Origin: Cepaea nemoralis
Taxonomy: Eukaryota; Mollusca; Gastropoda; Stylommatophora; Helicidae
Length of the DNA stretch: 64,000 nucleotides
NCBI GenBank assembly: GCA_014155875.1
Contig: JACEFZ010013234.1
Span: forward strand, 265,001-329,000
Direction of reading: 5' to 3'
Shown here: positions 33,830-46,100 of the stretch, piece after piece
How the letters are laid out: each line of letters opens with the position of its first letter
Position numbering within the stretch: the stretch's first letter is position 1
Notes under the pieces: generated by a model
Told to the model about the DNA's origin: nothing
The model's input: only the letters and a program-made list of their open reading frames with translations
Database searches by the model: none
Translations under genes and position numbers: made by a program

Positions 33830-34650
33830 CTGTCCGTCTGTCCATCCTAAACTAGCTTGTCTTGTCTTATTATCTGTCTGTTTGTCTATCCAAGTCTACC
33901 TGTCCTGTCCTGTCTGTCTGTCTGTCTGTCCTAGTCTAGTATTATGTATGTATATATCTCTCTCTTTCATAGTCTAGTCTTGTCATATTATCATACTGTC
34001 TGCCCTAGTCTAGTCTTATCTGTCTGTCTGTCCTAGTCTAGTCATATTATCTATCTGTCTGTCTGTCTGTCCTAATCTAGTATTATAAGTCTGTCTGTCC
34101 TAGTCTAGCATTATCTTTCTGTCTGTCCTAGTCTAGTCTTATTACCTGTTTGTCTGTCCTAGTCTAGTATTAACAGTCTGTCTGTCCTAGTCTAGTATTA
34201 TCTGCCTGTCTGTCCTAATCTAGTCTTATTATCTATCTGTTTGTCTGTCCTAGTTTAGTATTATCAGTCTGTCTGTCCTAGTCTAGTCTTATTATCTGTT
34301 TGTCTGTCCTAGTCTAGTATTAACAGTCTGTCTGTCCTAGTCTAGTATTATCTGCCTGTCTGTCCTAATCTAGTCTTATTATCTATCTGTTTGTCTGTCC
34401 TAGTTTAGTATTATCAGTCTGTCTGTCCTAGTCTAGTCTTATTATCTATCTGTTTGTCTGTCCTAGTCTAGTATTAACAGTCTGTCTGTCCTAGTCTAGT
34501 ATTATCTGCCTGTCTGTCCTAATCTAGTCTTATTATCTATCTGTTTTTCTGTCCTAGTTTAGTATTATCTGTCTGTCCTAGTATTACTCTAGTATTATCT
34601 GTCTGTCTGTCTGTCTGTCATAGTCTAGTCTTGCCATATTAACTGTCAGT
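33830..34650. repeat. CTGT-rich minisatellite with higher-order units
   Basis: Built from gtctgtcctagtctagtatt and tctgtctgtcctaatctag blocks. A segment of roughly 148 bp repeats (for example 34160-34305 and 34310-34460). No gene in the tract. Confidence 0.9.
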
Positions 34651-35091
34651 CTGGCAACATAAACTGGTAGGAAACAACAACTATAAAAATTAACGCCATA
34701 TATAGTAGCATCACAGGGTTGTCCCCGGGTGTGTGTCCGTGTCCCGGAGAGCATGTTTCGCAGAAACAGACCATGGGTTGTGTGACTCAGACTGTACGTG
34801 TATGACTTATTGATAACTCAGCCACGCAACATGATAGTGCTGAATTGTGCTTGTTCTGGAAAACTACCCGACACACAGAGACACGTGCACGCGTGAGTAC
34901 TTTAGTCACACAAATACGCTCTTCGATAAAACCCAATTCAGTGGTTGCTTTTGTCAACATGTCATCGGCATGTTTTGCTAGACGACAGACCAGGATGACG
35001 AGTGTACTGTTGTGGTGGCTGCTGGCATTCTGTGCATGAATTATGTTGTTGATATTGGTCTACTTGTTCGTGCGCTTCTGTCCTTCCTTAT

Positions 35092-35880
35092 AATGCCGTG
35101 TAGTGATACAAGCAAGTATTAATCAGCTGTTGTATTGTTCCATGTAGTGATACAAGCAAGTATTAATCAGCTGTTGTGTTGTTCCATGTAGTGATACAAG
35201 CAAGTATTAATCAGCTGTTGTGTTGTTCCATGTAGTGATACAAGCAAGTATTAATCAGCTGTTGTGTTGTTCCATGTAGTGATACAAGCAAGTATTAATC
35301 AGCTGTTGTGTTGTTCCATGTAGTGATACAAGCAAGTATTAATCAGCTGTTGTGTTGTTCCATGTAGTGATACAAGCAAGTATTAATCAGCTGTTGTGTT
35401 GTTCCATGTAGTGATACAAGCAAGTATTAATCAGCTGTTGTGTTGTTCCATGTAGTGATACAAGCAAGTATTAATCAGCTGTTGTGTTGTTCCATATAGT
35501 GATACAAGCAAGTATTAATCAGCTGTTGTGTTGTTCCATGTAGTGATACAAGCAAGTATTAATCAGCTGTTGTGTTGTTCCATGTAGTGATACAAGCAAG
35601 TATTAATCAGCTGTTGTGTTGTTCCATGTAGTGATACAAGCAAGTATTAATCAGCTGTTGTGTTGTTCCATGTAGTGATACAAGCAAGTATTAATCAGCT
35701 GTTGTGTTGTTCCATGTAGTGATACAAGCAAGTATTATGTTGTTCCATGTAGTGATACATACATGAGTTGTGTTGCTCCATGTAGTAATACACGCAAGTG
35801 GTGTGTTGTTCCATGTAGTTATACACGCAAGTGTTGTATTGTTCCATGTAGTGATACATGCAAGTGTTATGTTGTTCCCT
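35092..35880. repeat. 44-bp tandem repeat, about 15 copies
   Basis: Fifteen almost identical copies of a 44-bp unit (gttccatgtagtgatacaag, caagtattaatcagctgttg) to about 35740, then shorter diverged units to 35880. Contiguous units with no spacers. Confidence 0.96.
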
Positions 35881-35974
35881 AGCGTATCGAACGTCGAAAG
35901 CTGACATATAACTTTTGTCCGCACTTCTGTCTTTGTCAACGTTACGTCCTGATCATTACAGCTGGCACCCACTG

Positions 35975-36455
35975 AATGCATAGATCACCATCATCATGTG
36001 CCATGTCCGGCGGGCGTGGGCGGTCATAATTCGCCATCTCACACGGTCACTAGAGTCTCGCATCAGGTCTGTGTTCTTATTCCGACCACGCCGTACTGCT
36101 ATCATGGTATTCATCACTTCGTCTTCCTCTTGCTCTCTTCCCATCAAGCTTGCCAGTTGTCTCCAACCTTTCAAGTCCATTTCTCCTCATAACATGTCCA
36201 AAAAATCTTGACCGTCTGCGTCTAATTGTTCCAATCAATCTCCGTTTGTCATTTGTCTCTTGAAGGACTGTCTCATTTGATTTTCTGTCCGTTCATGGTA
36301 TTCTTTGAATTTTTCTCCAAAAACATAAACAAAAACATCAACAACAACCCACATTTCCACCGTCATAAGATGTTTCTCAGCTTGTCTGTTAATTGTCCAT
36401 GTTTCACGCACAAGCAACAATGTATAGATAAGTATGTTAATTATGGAACGCATTG
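35975..36455 (-). pseudogene. RTE-like LINE C-terminal remnant (antisense)
   Basis: Minus-strand readings RETWTINRQAEKHL, RRLIGTIRRRRSRFFGHVM and TGKLDGKRARGRRSDEYHD, with frame breaks, are typical of the RT tail of endonuclease-RT LINEs. An A-rich foreign stretch (about 36300-36350) splits it. It lies just upstream of the first host exon. Confidence 0.75.
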
Positions 36456-36503
36456 AATGTCAGATTTAGTATTTTATTTTCGAACCAATTCTTTCATTCC
36501 CAG

Positions 36504-36620
36504 TAATACTGCCATCAAAGACCCGGATGTAGAGCCGTCCATGACGCTGCTGTCATGTCTACTGTACATCATCGCAAACATCACGGGCATGTTCCTGTAC
36601 TGGTTGTACCAGCAGCAGAG
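36504..36620 (+). CDS. host gene exon a: transmembrane segment of a copine/RGLG-like protein
   Basis: A 117-nt exon with a pyrimidine-rich acceptor ttctttcattcccag and donor AG|GTAACT. The reading NTAIKDPDVEPSMTLLSC is followed by a hydrophobic stretch LLYIIANITGMFLYWLY and then QQQR, a single membrane-spanning segment with a short polar and basic end. It ends in phase with exon b (AG|G gives Arg). The codon bias and higher GC stand out from the surrounding repeats. An ATG at 36458 is in frame, so this could be a first coding exon instead of an internal one; the good acceptor favours an internal exon. Plant RGLG proteins are membrane-linked by a lipid, so a spanning helix would be a different way of anchoring. 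Function is inferred from exon c. Confidence 0.7.
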
Positions 36621-36747
36621 GTAACTATATCCTGTACTGGTTGCACCTGCAACATGGGTAGATAACTCATGTGCAATACACGTCAGGCATTGTTTGTGTC
36701 TGGTTTAACACGAGTTGTTTGTTGCCTGGCTTCTGCCATTGATTCTT

Positions 36748-37265
36748 GTTCTGTTATTTCATGTTCTGTTACTTCATGTTCTATTACTTCATGTTCTGTT
36801 ATTTTATGTTTTGTTATTTCACATGAACAAATTAAGAAGAAATTAGAAGCAACAGAGATGTGGTTCCTGAGACGAATGTTGCGAATTCCTTGGACTGCCA
36901 GAGTAACTAACGACGACTGCCTGAAACAGGCTAATGAAACTAGAACATTATATACAACAATAAGACAGAGACAAACATCTTTCTTCGGTCACGTGATGAG
37001 AAGAGAGGCATTGGAGAACATCGTAACAACTGGAAAGATCGAGGGGAAGAGAGGCAGAGGTAGACCAAGAGAAGTGATGCTGGATGGATTGAAACGGTGG
37101 CATGGAGGAATATCAGCACCAGAGTTGATCCAGAAAACCAAAGACCGAGATCTATGGAGAGCCATGAACGCCTACGCCAGCCGGCACGGCACTTGATGAT
37201 GATGATGATATTTCACATTCTGTTACTTCTTGTTCTGTTACTTCTTGTTCTATTACTTTTTGTTC
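36748..37265. repeat. short TGTTCTGTTACTTC repeat split by a LINE
   Basis: Repeats of about 17 bp (tgttctgttacttca) at 36748-36814 continue at 37211-37265. The break is the LINE fragment 36825-37208. Confidence 0.8.
36825..37208 (+). mobile_element. RTE-like LINE fragment in the host gene intron
   Basis: 384 bp flanked by the direct repeat tatttcacat (36815-36824, 37209-37218). It encodes KKLEATEMWFLRRMLRIPWT, RQTSFFGHVMRREAL, KRGRGRPREVM and LWRAMNAYASRHGT, ending in a stop and a (GAT)n tail. A clean 5'-truncated target-primed insertion with an open frame, hence fairly recent. The same family as 21480-22290. Confidence 0.9.
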
Positions 37266-37544
37266 AAACACTGTATTCCCTCAGTGAATGTAAACACAGA
37301 AGCCACAAACAATATGTCGCGCGATTCTTTGCCTGGCATGTTTCGCTGCATCTGCACTACAGAATCATATGAAGTGAATAATGCTTTGGCTGAAACACGC
37401 AGTCACCGGTATTGGCCTTAGCAATTAGGTGGTTACAGCCAGTTTTGTGCAAACAGCAAGATTTCATTTTAACTGTTGAGTTTACCGTGGGGATAACATG
37501 TGCTCCACATTGGAGCAATACATGTGATCCCTTGCTTTAAGTAT

Positions 37545-37750
37545 GAAGTTTGAACTGTTGCTCCATGTGTGAACTATTGCTTCAATGCGTGAACTTTTGC
37601 TCCATGTGCTCCATGTGCTAACTTGTGCTCCATGTGCTAACTTTTGCTCCATGTGTGAACTGTTGCTCCATGTGTGAACGGTTGCTCCATGTGTGAACGG
37701 TTGCTCCATATTTGAACGGTTGCTCCATGTGCGAATTATTGCTCTATGCG
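37545..37750. repeat. 19-bp minisatellite
   Basis: About eleven copies of gttgctccatgtgtgaac with variants, inside the intron between exons a and b. Confidence 0.9.
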
Positions 37751-37818
37751 TCAAGTGACCCTTGCTGTATACTGCTACCCACACCAACTACAACCACGCC
37801 CTTATTGCCAACCCCCAG

Positions 37819-38023
37819 GGTACACAGACATGACGAGTGTGACTACGTGGAGAAGGTCAGCGACAGCAGCAGCAACAGTGGCAGCATCCTGACCACCAGC
37901 AACTTCCGGCGACAGCATAGGAAGCAAGACAGCCAGTACTCGCTGCTCTCTCTGCTGGGGCTGACCTACAAAGGCTACAAAACCTTTTATGCATTTGAGG
38001 ATAGGTTCAGCAATTTTGATGAG
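37819..38023 (+). CDS. host gene exon b: Ser-rich linker to vWA domain
   Basis: A 205-nt exon; acceptor cccccag, donor GAG|GTAGGA. It reads VHRHDECDYVEKVSDSSSNS, then a basic and serine-rich cytosol-like linker (NFRRQHRKQDSQYS), and enters a folded part with YKTFYAFEDRFSNFDE. This last piece corresponds in position to the strand and helix that precede the copine-type vWA core. Phase 1 at the start and phase 0 at the end match exons a and c exactly, which strongly supports one transcript. The 1.2-kb intron before it contains a LINE insertion (36825-37208) and minisatellites. Confidence 0.8.
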
Positions 38024-38344
38024 GTAGGACACGTAATGTTTGCCGCGTTTTTGGTCGTTCACATTTTGATTTGCTGTTTTGTGTTGTATGATACATTTAT
38101 TGACATATATTGATTGGCTTTCATAAAAGAACACAAAAGGATATAATCTAATAGGACACACTATGCAACATGTACTTTACTTCTGAGAGCTATATCCGTC
38201 TATGTGATCATTGCCTTTATTTCAGTGAGTGGCGATCAATATTTGTGAATGTAATCTTTTCTCTTCTTCTATGAATGCTAATCGATACTTGTGAATTTAT
38301 TTCTCTAGTTATATCAGTGGCCCCAAGTGTTTCCTGACAACTGA

Positions 38345-38580
38345 TGTTCTGTGTTGTATTCGAGGGGTAATATTTTGGATATCAGATAAGTTTTGTGTTC
38401 TCTTCGTGACCTCAAGTGTTTTATGGTAATTAATTATGTGTTTCATAGTTGAGGGGTACTATTTTTTTTTATATCAGACAAGTTTTGTGTTCTTTTCGAG
38501 ACCTCAAGTGTTTCATAGCAATTAATTATTTGTTTCGTATTTGAGTGGTAATATTTTGGAAATCAAATTAAGTTTTGTTA
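38345..38580. repeat. 106-bp tandem repeat, about two copies
   Basis: Segments sharing gaggggtaatattttgga, aagttttgtgttc and acctcaagtgtttcat. A C run of about 16 lies at 38611-38626. Intronic. Confidence 0.8.
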
Positions 38581-39034
38581 AGGCTCTCTTCCATTTGTTT
38601 CTTGTTGTTACCCCCCCCCCCCCCCTTCCCCGAGACAGACTTGTGGCAACCTTCGTTTGTGTGTCTCGTGTGTTTTTCAAAACACATTGCACCAGTTGGC
38701 CTTCTCTCTTATCTCTTCTGCAGTTATTTACGTTTATCGACGACATTTTTGATATCACCATCAGGACTATGCCATGGTGGCTCAATGTATTACCCACCAT
38801 GAAATTTCCGTTAGATGGACCTGACAGCGCTTTGAAATGTGTTTGACACAATATGTAATATACATAGGGTCATGAACACAAGACTGAGCAGCTGGGCCAT
38901 GGCGGGACAATGGCTTACCACTGCTGGTGGCGTTTGAGTACATTAATAGTGAACTTAATTGTCAACGAGACAATAGTGGGCTCGTCCGAGAGTGGTCAGT
39001 GCGCATTATGCATTAATGGACCGATGGCACATGA

Positions 39035-39370
39035 ACAGATATAACAGCGTGAAACAGCAGCTGACAGCACAGGATGTCATATGAGAATGTGAAACAGCTG
39101 TCAGCAGCGAAGGAGGTCATATGAGAAATTGAAACAGCGGTCAACAGCACAAGTGGACATATGAGAAATTGAAACAGCGGTCAACAGCACAAGTGGACAT
39201 ATGAGAATGTGAAACAGCGGTCAACAGCACATGTGGACATGTGAAACAGTAGTCAGCAACACAAGAGGTCATATGAGAATGTGAAACAGCGGTCAACAGC
39301 ACAAGTGGACATATGACTGCGTAAAACAGCGACCGACAGCACAAGTGGGCATATGACAGCGTAAAACAGC
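39035..39370. repeat. 40-bp tandem repeat
   Basis: About eight copies of a unit with gaaacagcggtcaacagcac and aagtggacatatgagaa. It ends where the antisense LINE begins. Confidence 0.9.
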
Positions 39371-40085
39371 TAGTTAGTTAGTTAGTTTGTCGACAGATCA
39401 TCCTCATTGCGCATCGAACCATTCAGTCCATAAGTGCTCGGATCCCCTCCTCAGCAAATCCCGCAGCGTGTAGCGGCTCACGACACCAGTTCTGCGTAGG
39501 TTTATTACTCTTCTTTTGCTTCCTGCGTAGTGTTCTTGTTTGGCCACGCTTCTTTTAACTTGCTGTTCTCGCAGCCTGACCATGGTTGTAGATTCCCAGT
39601 CATCACTTGGTTCTCGTAAACGACTTACTTCTCGTAGAGCATTCAGAATGTCTGCCTGGTCCAGGGTTCGATCCGCCTTCCACAGTAGCCCTACCTAAAA
39701 GCCTGTCAGCCTGCTCATTCCCTTGTACACCCGCATGCCTTGGCACGAAGATGAAACTAATCAGTGCAGTGGAATGTTATGTGTTTGCGTTGACTCTGAG
39801 ATAGGCACGTGCTTGGCACATTTGTATTCTGTCCCTCATGGTCGGAAAATCAAGAAGGTAGCGCATCGCCCTGCATGCTGTATCTCTTGTACATCCAAGA
39901 ATAATGCGCATAGCTTTGTTCTGTATTCTTTCCATCCTTTTTATCTGCTTATGGCTGAGAGTCAGGATCGCCATCGCATACTCCAAAACAGAAAGATGCA
40001 GACCCTCGTAAAGAAGACATAGATGGCGCTGCTCACAGCAACAGACAGCACATGTGCACACATATTAGGACCATCATGTGATCTT
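39371..40085 (-). pseudogene. RNase H-type LINE 3' fragment (antisense)
   Basis: The minus-strand frame 40061-39777 reads LEYAMAILTLSHKQIKRMER and NKAMRIILGCTRDTACRAMR, homologous to the LINE at 28860. The last RNase H motif (PRHAGVQGNEQADRL, from about 39748) and the C-terminus EHLWTEWFDA follow, and the element ends in a (CTAA)n tail. The part between the linker and the last RNase H motif is deleted (39777 to about 39750). Confidence 0.8.
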
Positions 40086-41229
40086 GTAGGCCCGCTAGGG
40101 TTATAGGTGTACAACAGCTGCTTCAGGCGAGAGGGTAGTCATCCTAGTTCTGTGCACTCACTCCCGTGTATTTGCTCACATATCTTTTGTGTACTTCTCT
40201 TTGACTTCAACATCCTGCTCTGTGTCACCTAGCCCAGCACAGTTTAGCCAGTCTAGTTTTCTTTCTTCACAATCTGTCCCCAAGTAGTTTCCAGCCATGG
40301 GCCTGTGATGTGATAGGGCCATCACATTGTGCAGGTCTGCATGCACGGAGAAATACGCGGCCTGTCTTTTTCTCTGTTAGAGGACGACGAGCGCAGATGT
40401 AGATCTCTGGTCCGACCGCGATCCTCTGGTCCGACCGTCTGGTCATGACTTTATCAGTGCAGCTCCCTATCAATTCACACTAACGCCACCACCTGTAGTC
40501 ATCTTGGAGGCAGGATACGTCCTACAGCCTGTCATTGTATTTTTTAACCGATTCATTGTCAAACAAAAAGTATATTTGGACCAAACATGATACCGAATCA
40601 AATGAATAAGTATTGTAATGTAAATTTCCGTTCAGTGAGCATTACAACTATGGAAGATATCACGAAACAAAATAAATAACACAATGAACCTAGTATGGCG
40701 ATATATCGTCCTTCTGTCCCAATGGGAGATCACACGTGGCGATATAATATCCTTCGACATTGAATCAGTTAAAGTGCTGTATTATTTTCCCATCTGGGAC
40801 CCCATATTAAACTAACTTGTCACCTACGAAACAAAACTGTTTTATCAGCGATCTGTGAACATTCATTTGCAATAAATTAAAGCAATCATCGATTTAAAGC
40901 GATGTTTTAAGCAGGGTCCCATTACCCCATATGGACAACAATCACCTTTGGATTAATATGTCATGTGAGGGTAAAACCTTGGGCAGCTGCTGTTGGATGA
41001 TTCAATCACAGGACTGTCATACTAAGCCGGATGATTGACCCTAATTATAACTTCTCCTTGAAGTTGAACGCATGTAGGGGTATTGGTGAAATCGAATCGA
41101 AAGCGATGTTTTCAACCTTTCTTGTGTGCCTCGTTAAAAAAAAAAGTAATTAAATTTTGTAGCGACCCATATGCCCTTTTCAGTTTTTCCTTTGATGTGC
41201 ACTTTATTCTTTCTTCCGCTAACCCCGCT
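40086..41229. other. intron sequence, nothing recognised
   Basis: AT-rich sequence with no repeat, RNA or coding signal recognised; a GC-richer patch at 40300-40450 has no motif. It belongs to the intron between exons b and c. Confidence 0.45.
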
Positions 41230-41590
41230 TTAAAATGAAAAGATTACTTCTAAAGGATGAGAGTGGTTGTATAGAAGCAGGATTAGAACACCGTGAACGG
41301 ATAGAAAGAGCAATGAAGGTATCTTGAAAGAATTGAACTCACAAAGAAACTGGCTATTCGCATCAGAGGATGGCAGGTCATATTCATCGGGCATGTCATG
41401 AGAAAGGGAACATTGGGGAATATACGTTTATAAGAAGATTGGCAGTACATGAGCCAGAAGGCTGTGGACATGCATGGTCACCAACGCCACACGGTATGGA
41501 CTATAAGAAGATTGGAAGTACATGAGACAGAAGGCTGTGGACAGTCATGGTCACCAACGCCACACGGCATGAACTATAAGAAGAAAGTTG
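41230..41590 (+). pseudogene. degenerate RTE-like LINE remnant
   Basis: Readings FIGHVMRKGTL and LWTVMVTNATRHG correspond to the tail of endonuclease-RT LINE proteins (compare FFGHVMRREAL and RHGT at 37190). A segment of about 75 bp is duplicated (41430-41505 and 41506-41580). Old and short. Confidence 0.6.
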
Positions 41591-41635
41591 AGTATTACTG
41601 ATGTAAAATATTGTTACATGTACTCTGTGTAAGCC

Positions 41636-41882
41636 GGTCTCCCTGGTCTAGGAGTTACACGACTTTCTCCTTAATCCCGTATACTCTCTTGGGTAACGTG
41701 ACGTTGCGTGAGAATCGGTAGCGGTTCTCTCCGCGTCGGTGACTTACGGAGTATGTGAGCCGGTCGCTCAGAAAGCAATGGCAAACTACTGAGCGTAATC
41801 TTGCCAAGAAATCAACATCAACTGAAAGATGCTAAGTAATGTTGACAGCGATGTCCTGTAAAGGATATGCGAACAAAAAACT
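41636..41882 (+). mobile_element. short interspersed repeat, family C, copy 2
   Basis: Fuller copy of the repeat at 32797. It contains caatggcaaactactgagcg and cttgccaagaaatc, then tgtcctgtaaaggatatgcg and an A run. It ends about 100 bp before exon c. Confidence 0.65.
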
Positions 41883-41988
41883 CCGTGTAAGCTCTGTGGC
41901 AACCATCGTTATCTGTGTGGTCTAGTTATGTACAAATAAATGCTGTTCAATAGTGCGAGCACTGACTGTTGTCTTCTGTCTGATCAAG

Positions 41989-42144
41989 GTGGGCAGGGCC
42001 TGCCGGAAGGCGGGGCTAGAAACCTGTGGGCTCATCATCGGTGTGGACTTCAGCGCCAGCAACGAGTGGCAGGGCAGAAAGACATTTGGTGGCCAAAATC
42101 TTCACAAAGTACCGCCAGGAAAGGCCTTAAATCCATATCAAAAG
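41989..42144 (+). CDS. host gene exon c: copine/RGLG-type vWA domain start
   Basis: 156 nt, exactly 52 codons, acceptor ttctgtctgatcaag and donor AAAAG|GTAATT, phase 0 at both ends. It reads VGRACRKAGLETCGLIIGVD then FSASNEWQGRKTFGG and NLHKV...NPYQK. This is the first strand of the vWA domain of the copine/RGLG family with the metal-binding DxSxS (DFSAS) and the family hallmark SNEW followed by G. Copines bind membranes and RGLGs are ubiquitin ligases; which subtype this is depends on missing exons (C2 domains or a RING). The next exons are not in the window, so the following intron is longer than 21 kb and contains both LTR elements. Confidence 0.85.
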
Positions 42145-42424
42145 GTAATTTATCGTAGTGAATTTGAATACCGAAGACACAAATAATAGATTGCACGATT
42201 GACTGCCTGCACGTTTCCCTGATGACATGCTAGGCTTTAAATGAATTCTACCAAGGCTTTTCTTTACATCCACTCGGTTTTATGGGCAGATAATAAGCTC
42301 ACTAGTTGATTGAACAACACCGCCGTTTCTATTTTAATACAGTCTGCTGAATGGAGAGTCAACTGTGATATCATCTGAATGGAGAGTGGGTCCTGGTTGT
42401 CGTTTTGATATAGTTTCTCCAATG

Positions 42425-43149
42425 GTGGAGTCGACATGGTCTTATGTGATGAACTATGTCATAAGGAGAGTTGACCATGGTCTTGTGTGATGAAGTATGC
42501 CATTGGAGAGTTGACCATGGTCTTGTGTGATGAAGAATGCCATATGTAGAGTTGACCATAGTCTTGTGTGATAAAGTATGCCATATAGAGAGTTGACCAT
42601 GGTCTTGTGTGATGATGTATGCCATATGTAGAGTTGACCATGGTCTTGTGTGATGATGTATGCCATATAGAGAGTTGACCATGGTCTTGTGTGATGAAGA
42701 ATGCCTTATAGAGAGTTGACCATAGTCTTGTGTGATAAAGTATGCCATATAGAGAGTTGACCATGGTCTTGTGTGATGAAGTATGCCATACGGAGAGTTG
42801 ACCATAGTCTTGTGTGATAAAGTATGCCATATAGAGAGTTGACCATAGTCTTGTGTGATAAAGTATGTCATATAGAGAGTTGACCATGGTCTTGTGTGAT
42901 AAAGTATGTCATATAGAGAATTGACCATGGTCTTGTGTGATGATGTATGCCATATAGAGAGTTCACCATAGTCTTGTGTGATGATGTATGCTATATAGAG
43001 AGTTGACCATAGTCTTGTGTGATGATGTATGCCATATAGAGAGTTGACCATGGTCTTGTGTGATAAAGTATGCCATATAGAGAGTTGACCATGGTCTTGT
43101 GTGATGATGTATGCCATATAGAGAGTTGACCATGGTCTTGTGTGATGAT
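42425..43149. repeat. 41-bp satellite array, left part
   Basis: About 18 copies of a 41-bp unit with gttgaccatagtcttgtgtg and atgtatgccatatagaga. Because 3 x 41 is in frame, a long minus-strand frame (43117-42371) runs through it; it is a periodic artefact. The array continues at 61704 after two LTR element insertions. Confidence 0.95.
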
Positions 43150-46100
43150 TGTGACATGTATGTCATCATCCCTCAGTCTTTTCCAGCAGACAGCTTCACG
43201 CGCTATGAAAACTTAGGACGGGAGAATTAACGAAACGAAATTTCGTTTTGTTTGAAGGCAATTGATTGGCCGCGCCCCGGAAACACAGGCTTAATCTAGA
43301 CAAAGGCTTGGTAGACAAAGCGGTCTGGTCAATCGCCATGTTTCTTCAACGTTAGCGGGTGACCCATTGTTAATGGGTTAATTATTAGCTACTTATTCTC
43401 TGCGTTTTAGGTGAGCATTATATTATATACAACATATCATGTTATGTATTAGGATAAATGCTTTGAGGCAACTAATATCATGATTGAAGTTGTGTGTGTG
43501 AAAATTAGGAGAATCGCTTTCATTGAAATGTTGGTTTACGTCACACAGCCTGGACACCGCCATGTTGTCCAGTCAGCCTTCATAAAGCTTACAATATAAT
43601 CTTGCTGTGAGTCATTCTTCTGAGATGATTTTGTGAACTTACTTTATTCCTATATGCTTATTTTTCACAACTGGTCTCTGTGTTATAAAGTGGTTTTTTT
43701 CTTGAGTGCATATTTTGTATTTCTGCTCTTATGATGGAGAAATATTACTATCTCACATTTGTGTACAACTTTAATAGGTTGTTAGATAGAGAGAGAGAGA
43801 TATTCTCGCTTGACTTTATCATGCACTTAGGAGTTAATCTTTTGTTTACCTGGTTGTAAATACACAGAGATTGTCTTGTAGTCTTTTATTTTCATAAATG
43901 ATGTTATGGGATTTTCATGTGGTATGATATACATAATCTCAAGTGTATGGGAAAAGATTCCCATGATTTCTCTTTTATGAGTATTTTACCTTTTATGCTC
44001 ATGATTGTTACTGCTGAAGTAGATCTTTTAACTTCACCCCCATTGGGGACAAACACATGATGATGATGCAAGAGGAGATGACTGAGTGGTAGCTAGCCTT
44101 TTTGCCATTTGTCAGTGGTAGTCACATAATGCTGTTTGTAACTATGGAAAGGAGATTTATGAATTGGGTACATGAGGACATTGTCTCAGGAACTTTTTCC
44201 ATGATGTGACAGCGGTACTATCAAAAGATGTTTGCATATTCAGGAGGTGAAGAAAACCTCCCAGGAAGCTCCAGTATCAGTCCCGAAGAAATGTACCTAT
44301 TGAGTAGATATCTCACTCACATTTGGAGTGAGACAAAACTCTACAGTAGGCGACAAGTGCTAGGCAACTATTGTCACCTTTCTTTCTTCACCCCTTTTGT
44401 TTCCTCTATTTTTATTATTATACACTGGTATCGGAATGTTTATTTTGTTATTTACACTGATATCAGAATATATGTTTTATTATGATAACTGATATCAGAA
44501 TATATATTTAATTATGATACATTGGTATCAGAATGTATGGTTTATTATGATCCATTGTTATAAGAATGTATATTTTATTATGATACACTTATCAATGTTT
44601 GGGTTGTAGTACTAATCTATATCGACCCTGTTCTTCTTCACTCTACATAGGCGCTAGAGATGGCGGTGGAGTATTGGCACTAGTCACCATGCTTGGCACT
44701 GAAGTTATGGTCAACTTGTTTGGATTTAGAGGCAGGAAACTGGGATATCAGCCTCCTCTAATATTATACAAAGAGTGCTGGTTACTGCTACTCACCCTGA
44801 ACCTGAATGTCAATGCCTGGATACTTAACGGATTTTGAATATGCGGAAGTGGATTCCCTACCTCTGGGAACTTACAGACGGTGTTAAGCTTTTCAATGTC
44901 TGCAAAGACATGAGGCATGCCTGGCCTAGATGGATACAGAGTATAACCTCTTCTAAAAGTCACCGCCTAATTCCACATTCAACTGTCATATTCCAGAGGC
45001 TCATGGATAGTCTGGAATTCACCATCATTTACCAGTATGGATTTACCAACTGATTGTGTGAACTCCCAGCTTCCTTTGAATCTTCTCATCCATCATATCC
45101 CAGACATGGATAATCAAGCACATTACCAACTCCCGGTCAATCAAGTCGTATATTCAGCTGAAGAAAGAATAACCTACATCTTAACCCAGAGAAAGGGGCT
45201 GGAATATTCATGCCCAATTCAAGTTAGTTCTGTCAGGAAATTCTAATGGATTATGTGATGTCACTCCTCATCCAAAGAGATACTGAAAGTGTTTGTGCCT
45301 GATCCTGATCGAATCAATCACATGGACTCCTGTGTGTCACGCCACGCCAGAATGCTTCAGACTTATTTATACCTGTCTGTTATATCACCCTGGAACGCTC
45401 CTAGCCCAGTGACTTAGCAACTGTGACTTGAGAGATTACAGTATATCCACATTGGATTCATATGGATTACTCCTACATGTTTTTCGCGATGGATATATGA
45501 TCCAGAAGTGAAAGTTCTGTGTGTGTGTGTGTGTGCAATCCCCAATTTTCTGAATAGGTGGATATATGCAAAGCAGCTGTTTTCCTGGATTATAGAGAGT
45601 GTGATTATGGCCAGACTTTTTCTAGTGGATATTGAAGGAGAGGGAGTCATCATCAGACCCATAGGATAGTTCTAGAGACAGATTAGATAGATTTTCTTTA
45701 TCTATTTCTTTGTATGGATTATTTACTTTGTTTTGTGTTTGACACATGTATTTGATGTGAACCTTTTTTGGGGAATATTTTTGGGGACTTCTGTTTTGGT
45801 TGTATACTTTGTGTGCATTGCCTGAAATATGATAATTTTTCATGTATATGTCCCATATTGTAGCCAACAGGGTTTTCCAGAACCCAAATGTTTTCCACAA
45901 TACAATTGTTTGTTTGTTTGGTTTAACCAAGCCTTGCAGTTACTTCATTGTTAACCTGTTGTTCCAAAATTGATGTTTATAGTCCAGTTATTGTTACTGT
46001 TATGTGATACAGTGAGTCATTGTACTGTTTTTGTCTAACAGTGGCTGTTTTCCTCTGTCAATGTAATCCAGTTGTTGCGTCTAACATTGGTTGTTGTCCC

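Noticed and set aside
35092..35880. Regular repeats that could suggest a CRISPR-like array
   Set aside because: The units are contiguous 44-bp repeats with no unique spacers, and the genome is eukaryotic.
42371..43117. 248-codon minus-strand open frame rich in HTRPWSTLYMAY-like repeats
   Set aside because: It is the 41-bp satellite read in three successive frames; the periodicity, lack of start context and array structure show it is not a gene.
44228..44838. Conserved proteins in the long LTR (frames repeated at 50345-50955)
   Set aside because: Identity between the two copies is due to LTR duplication, not selection; there are no recognised domains and the copies differ at frame-neutral and frame-changing sites alike.
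44880..44945. RT-like string in the long LTR (PGLDGY after a stop)
   Set aside because: A single short match with stops around it; not enough to call an RT remnant.
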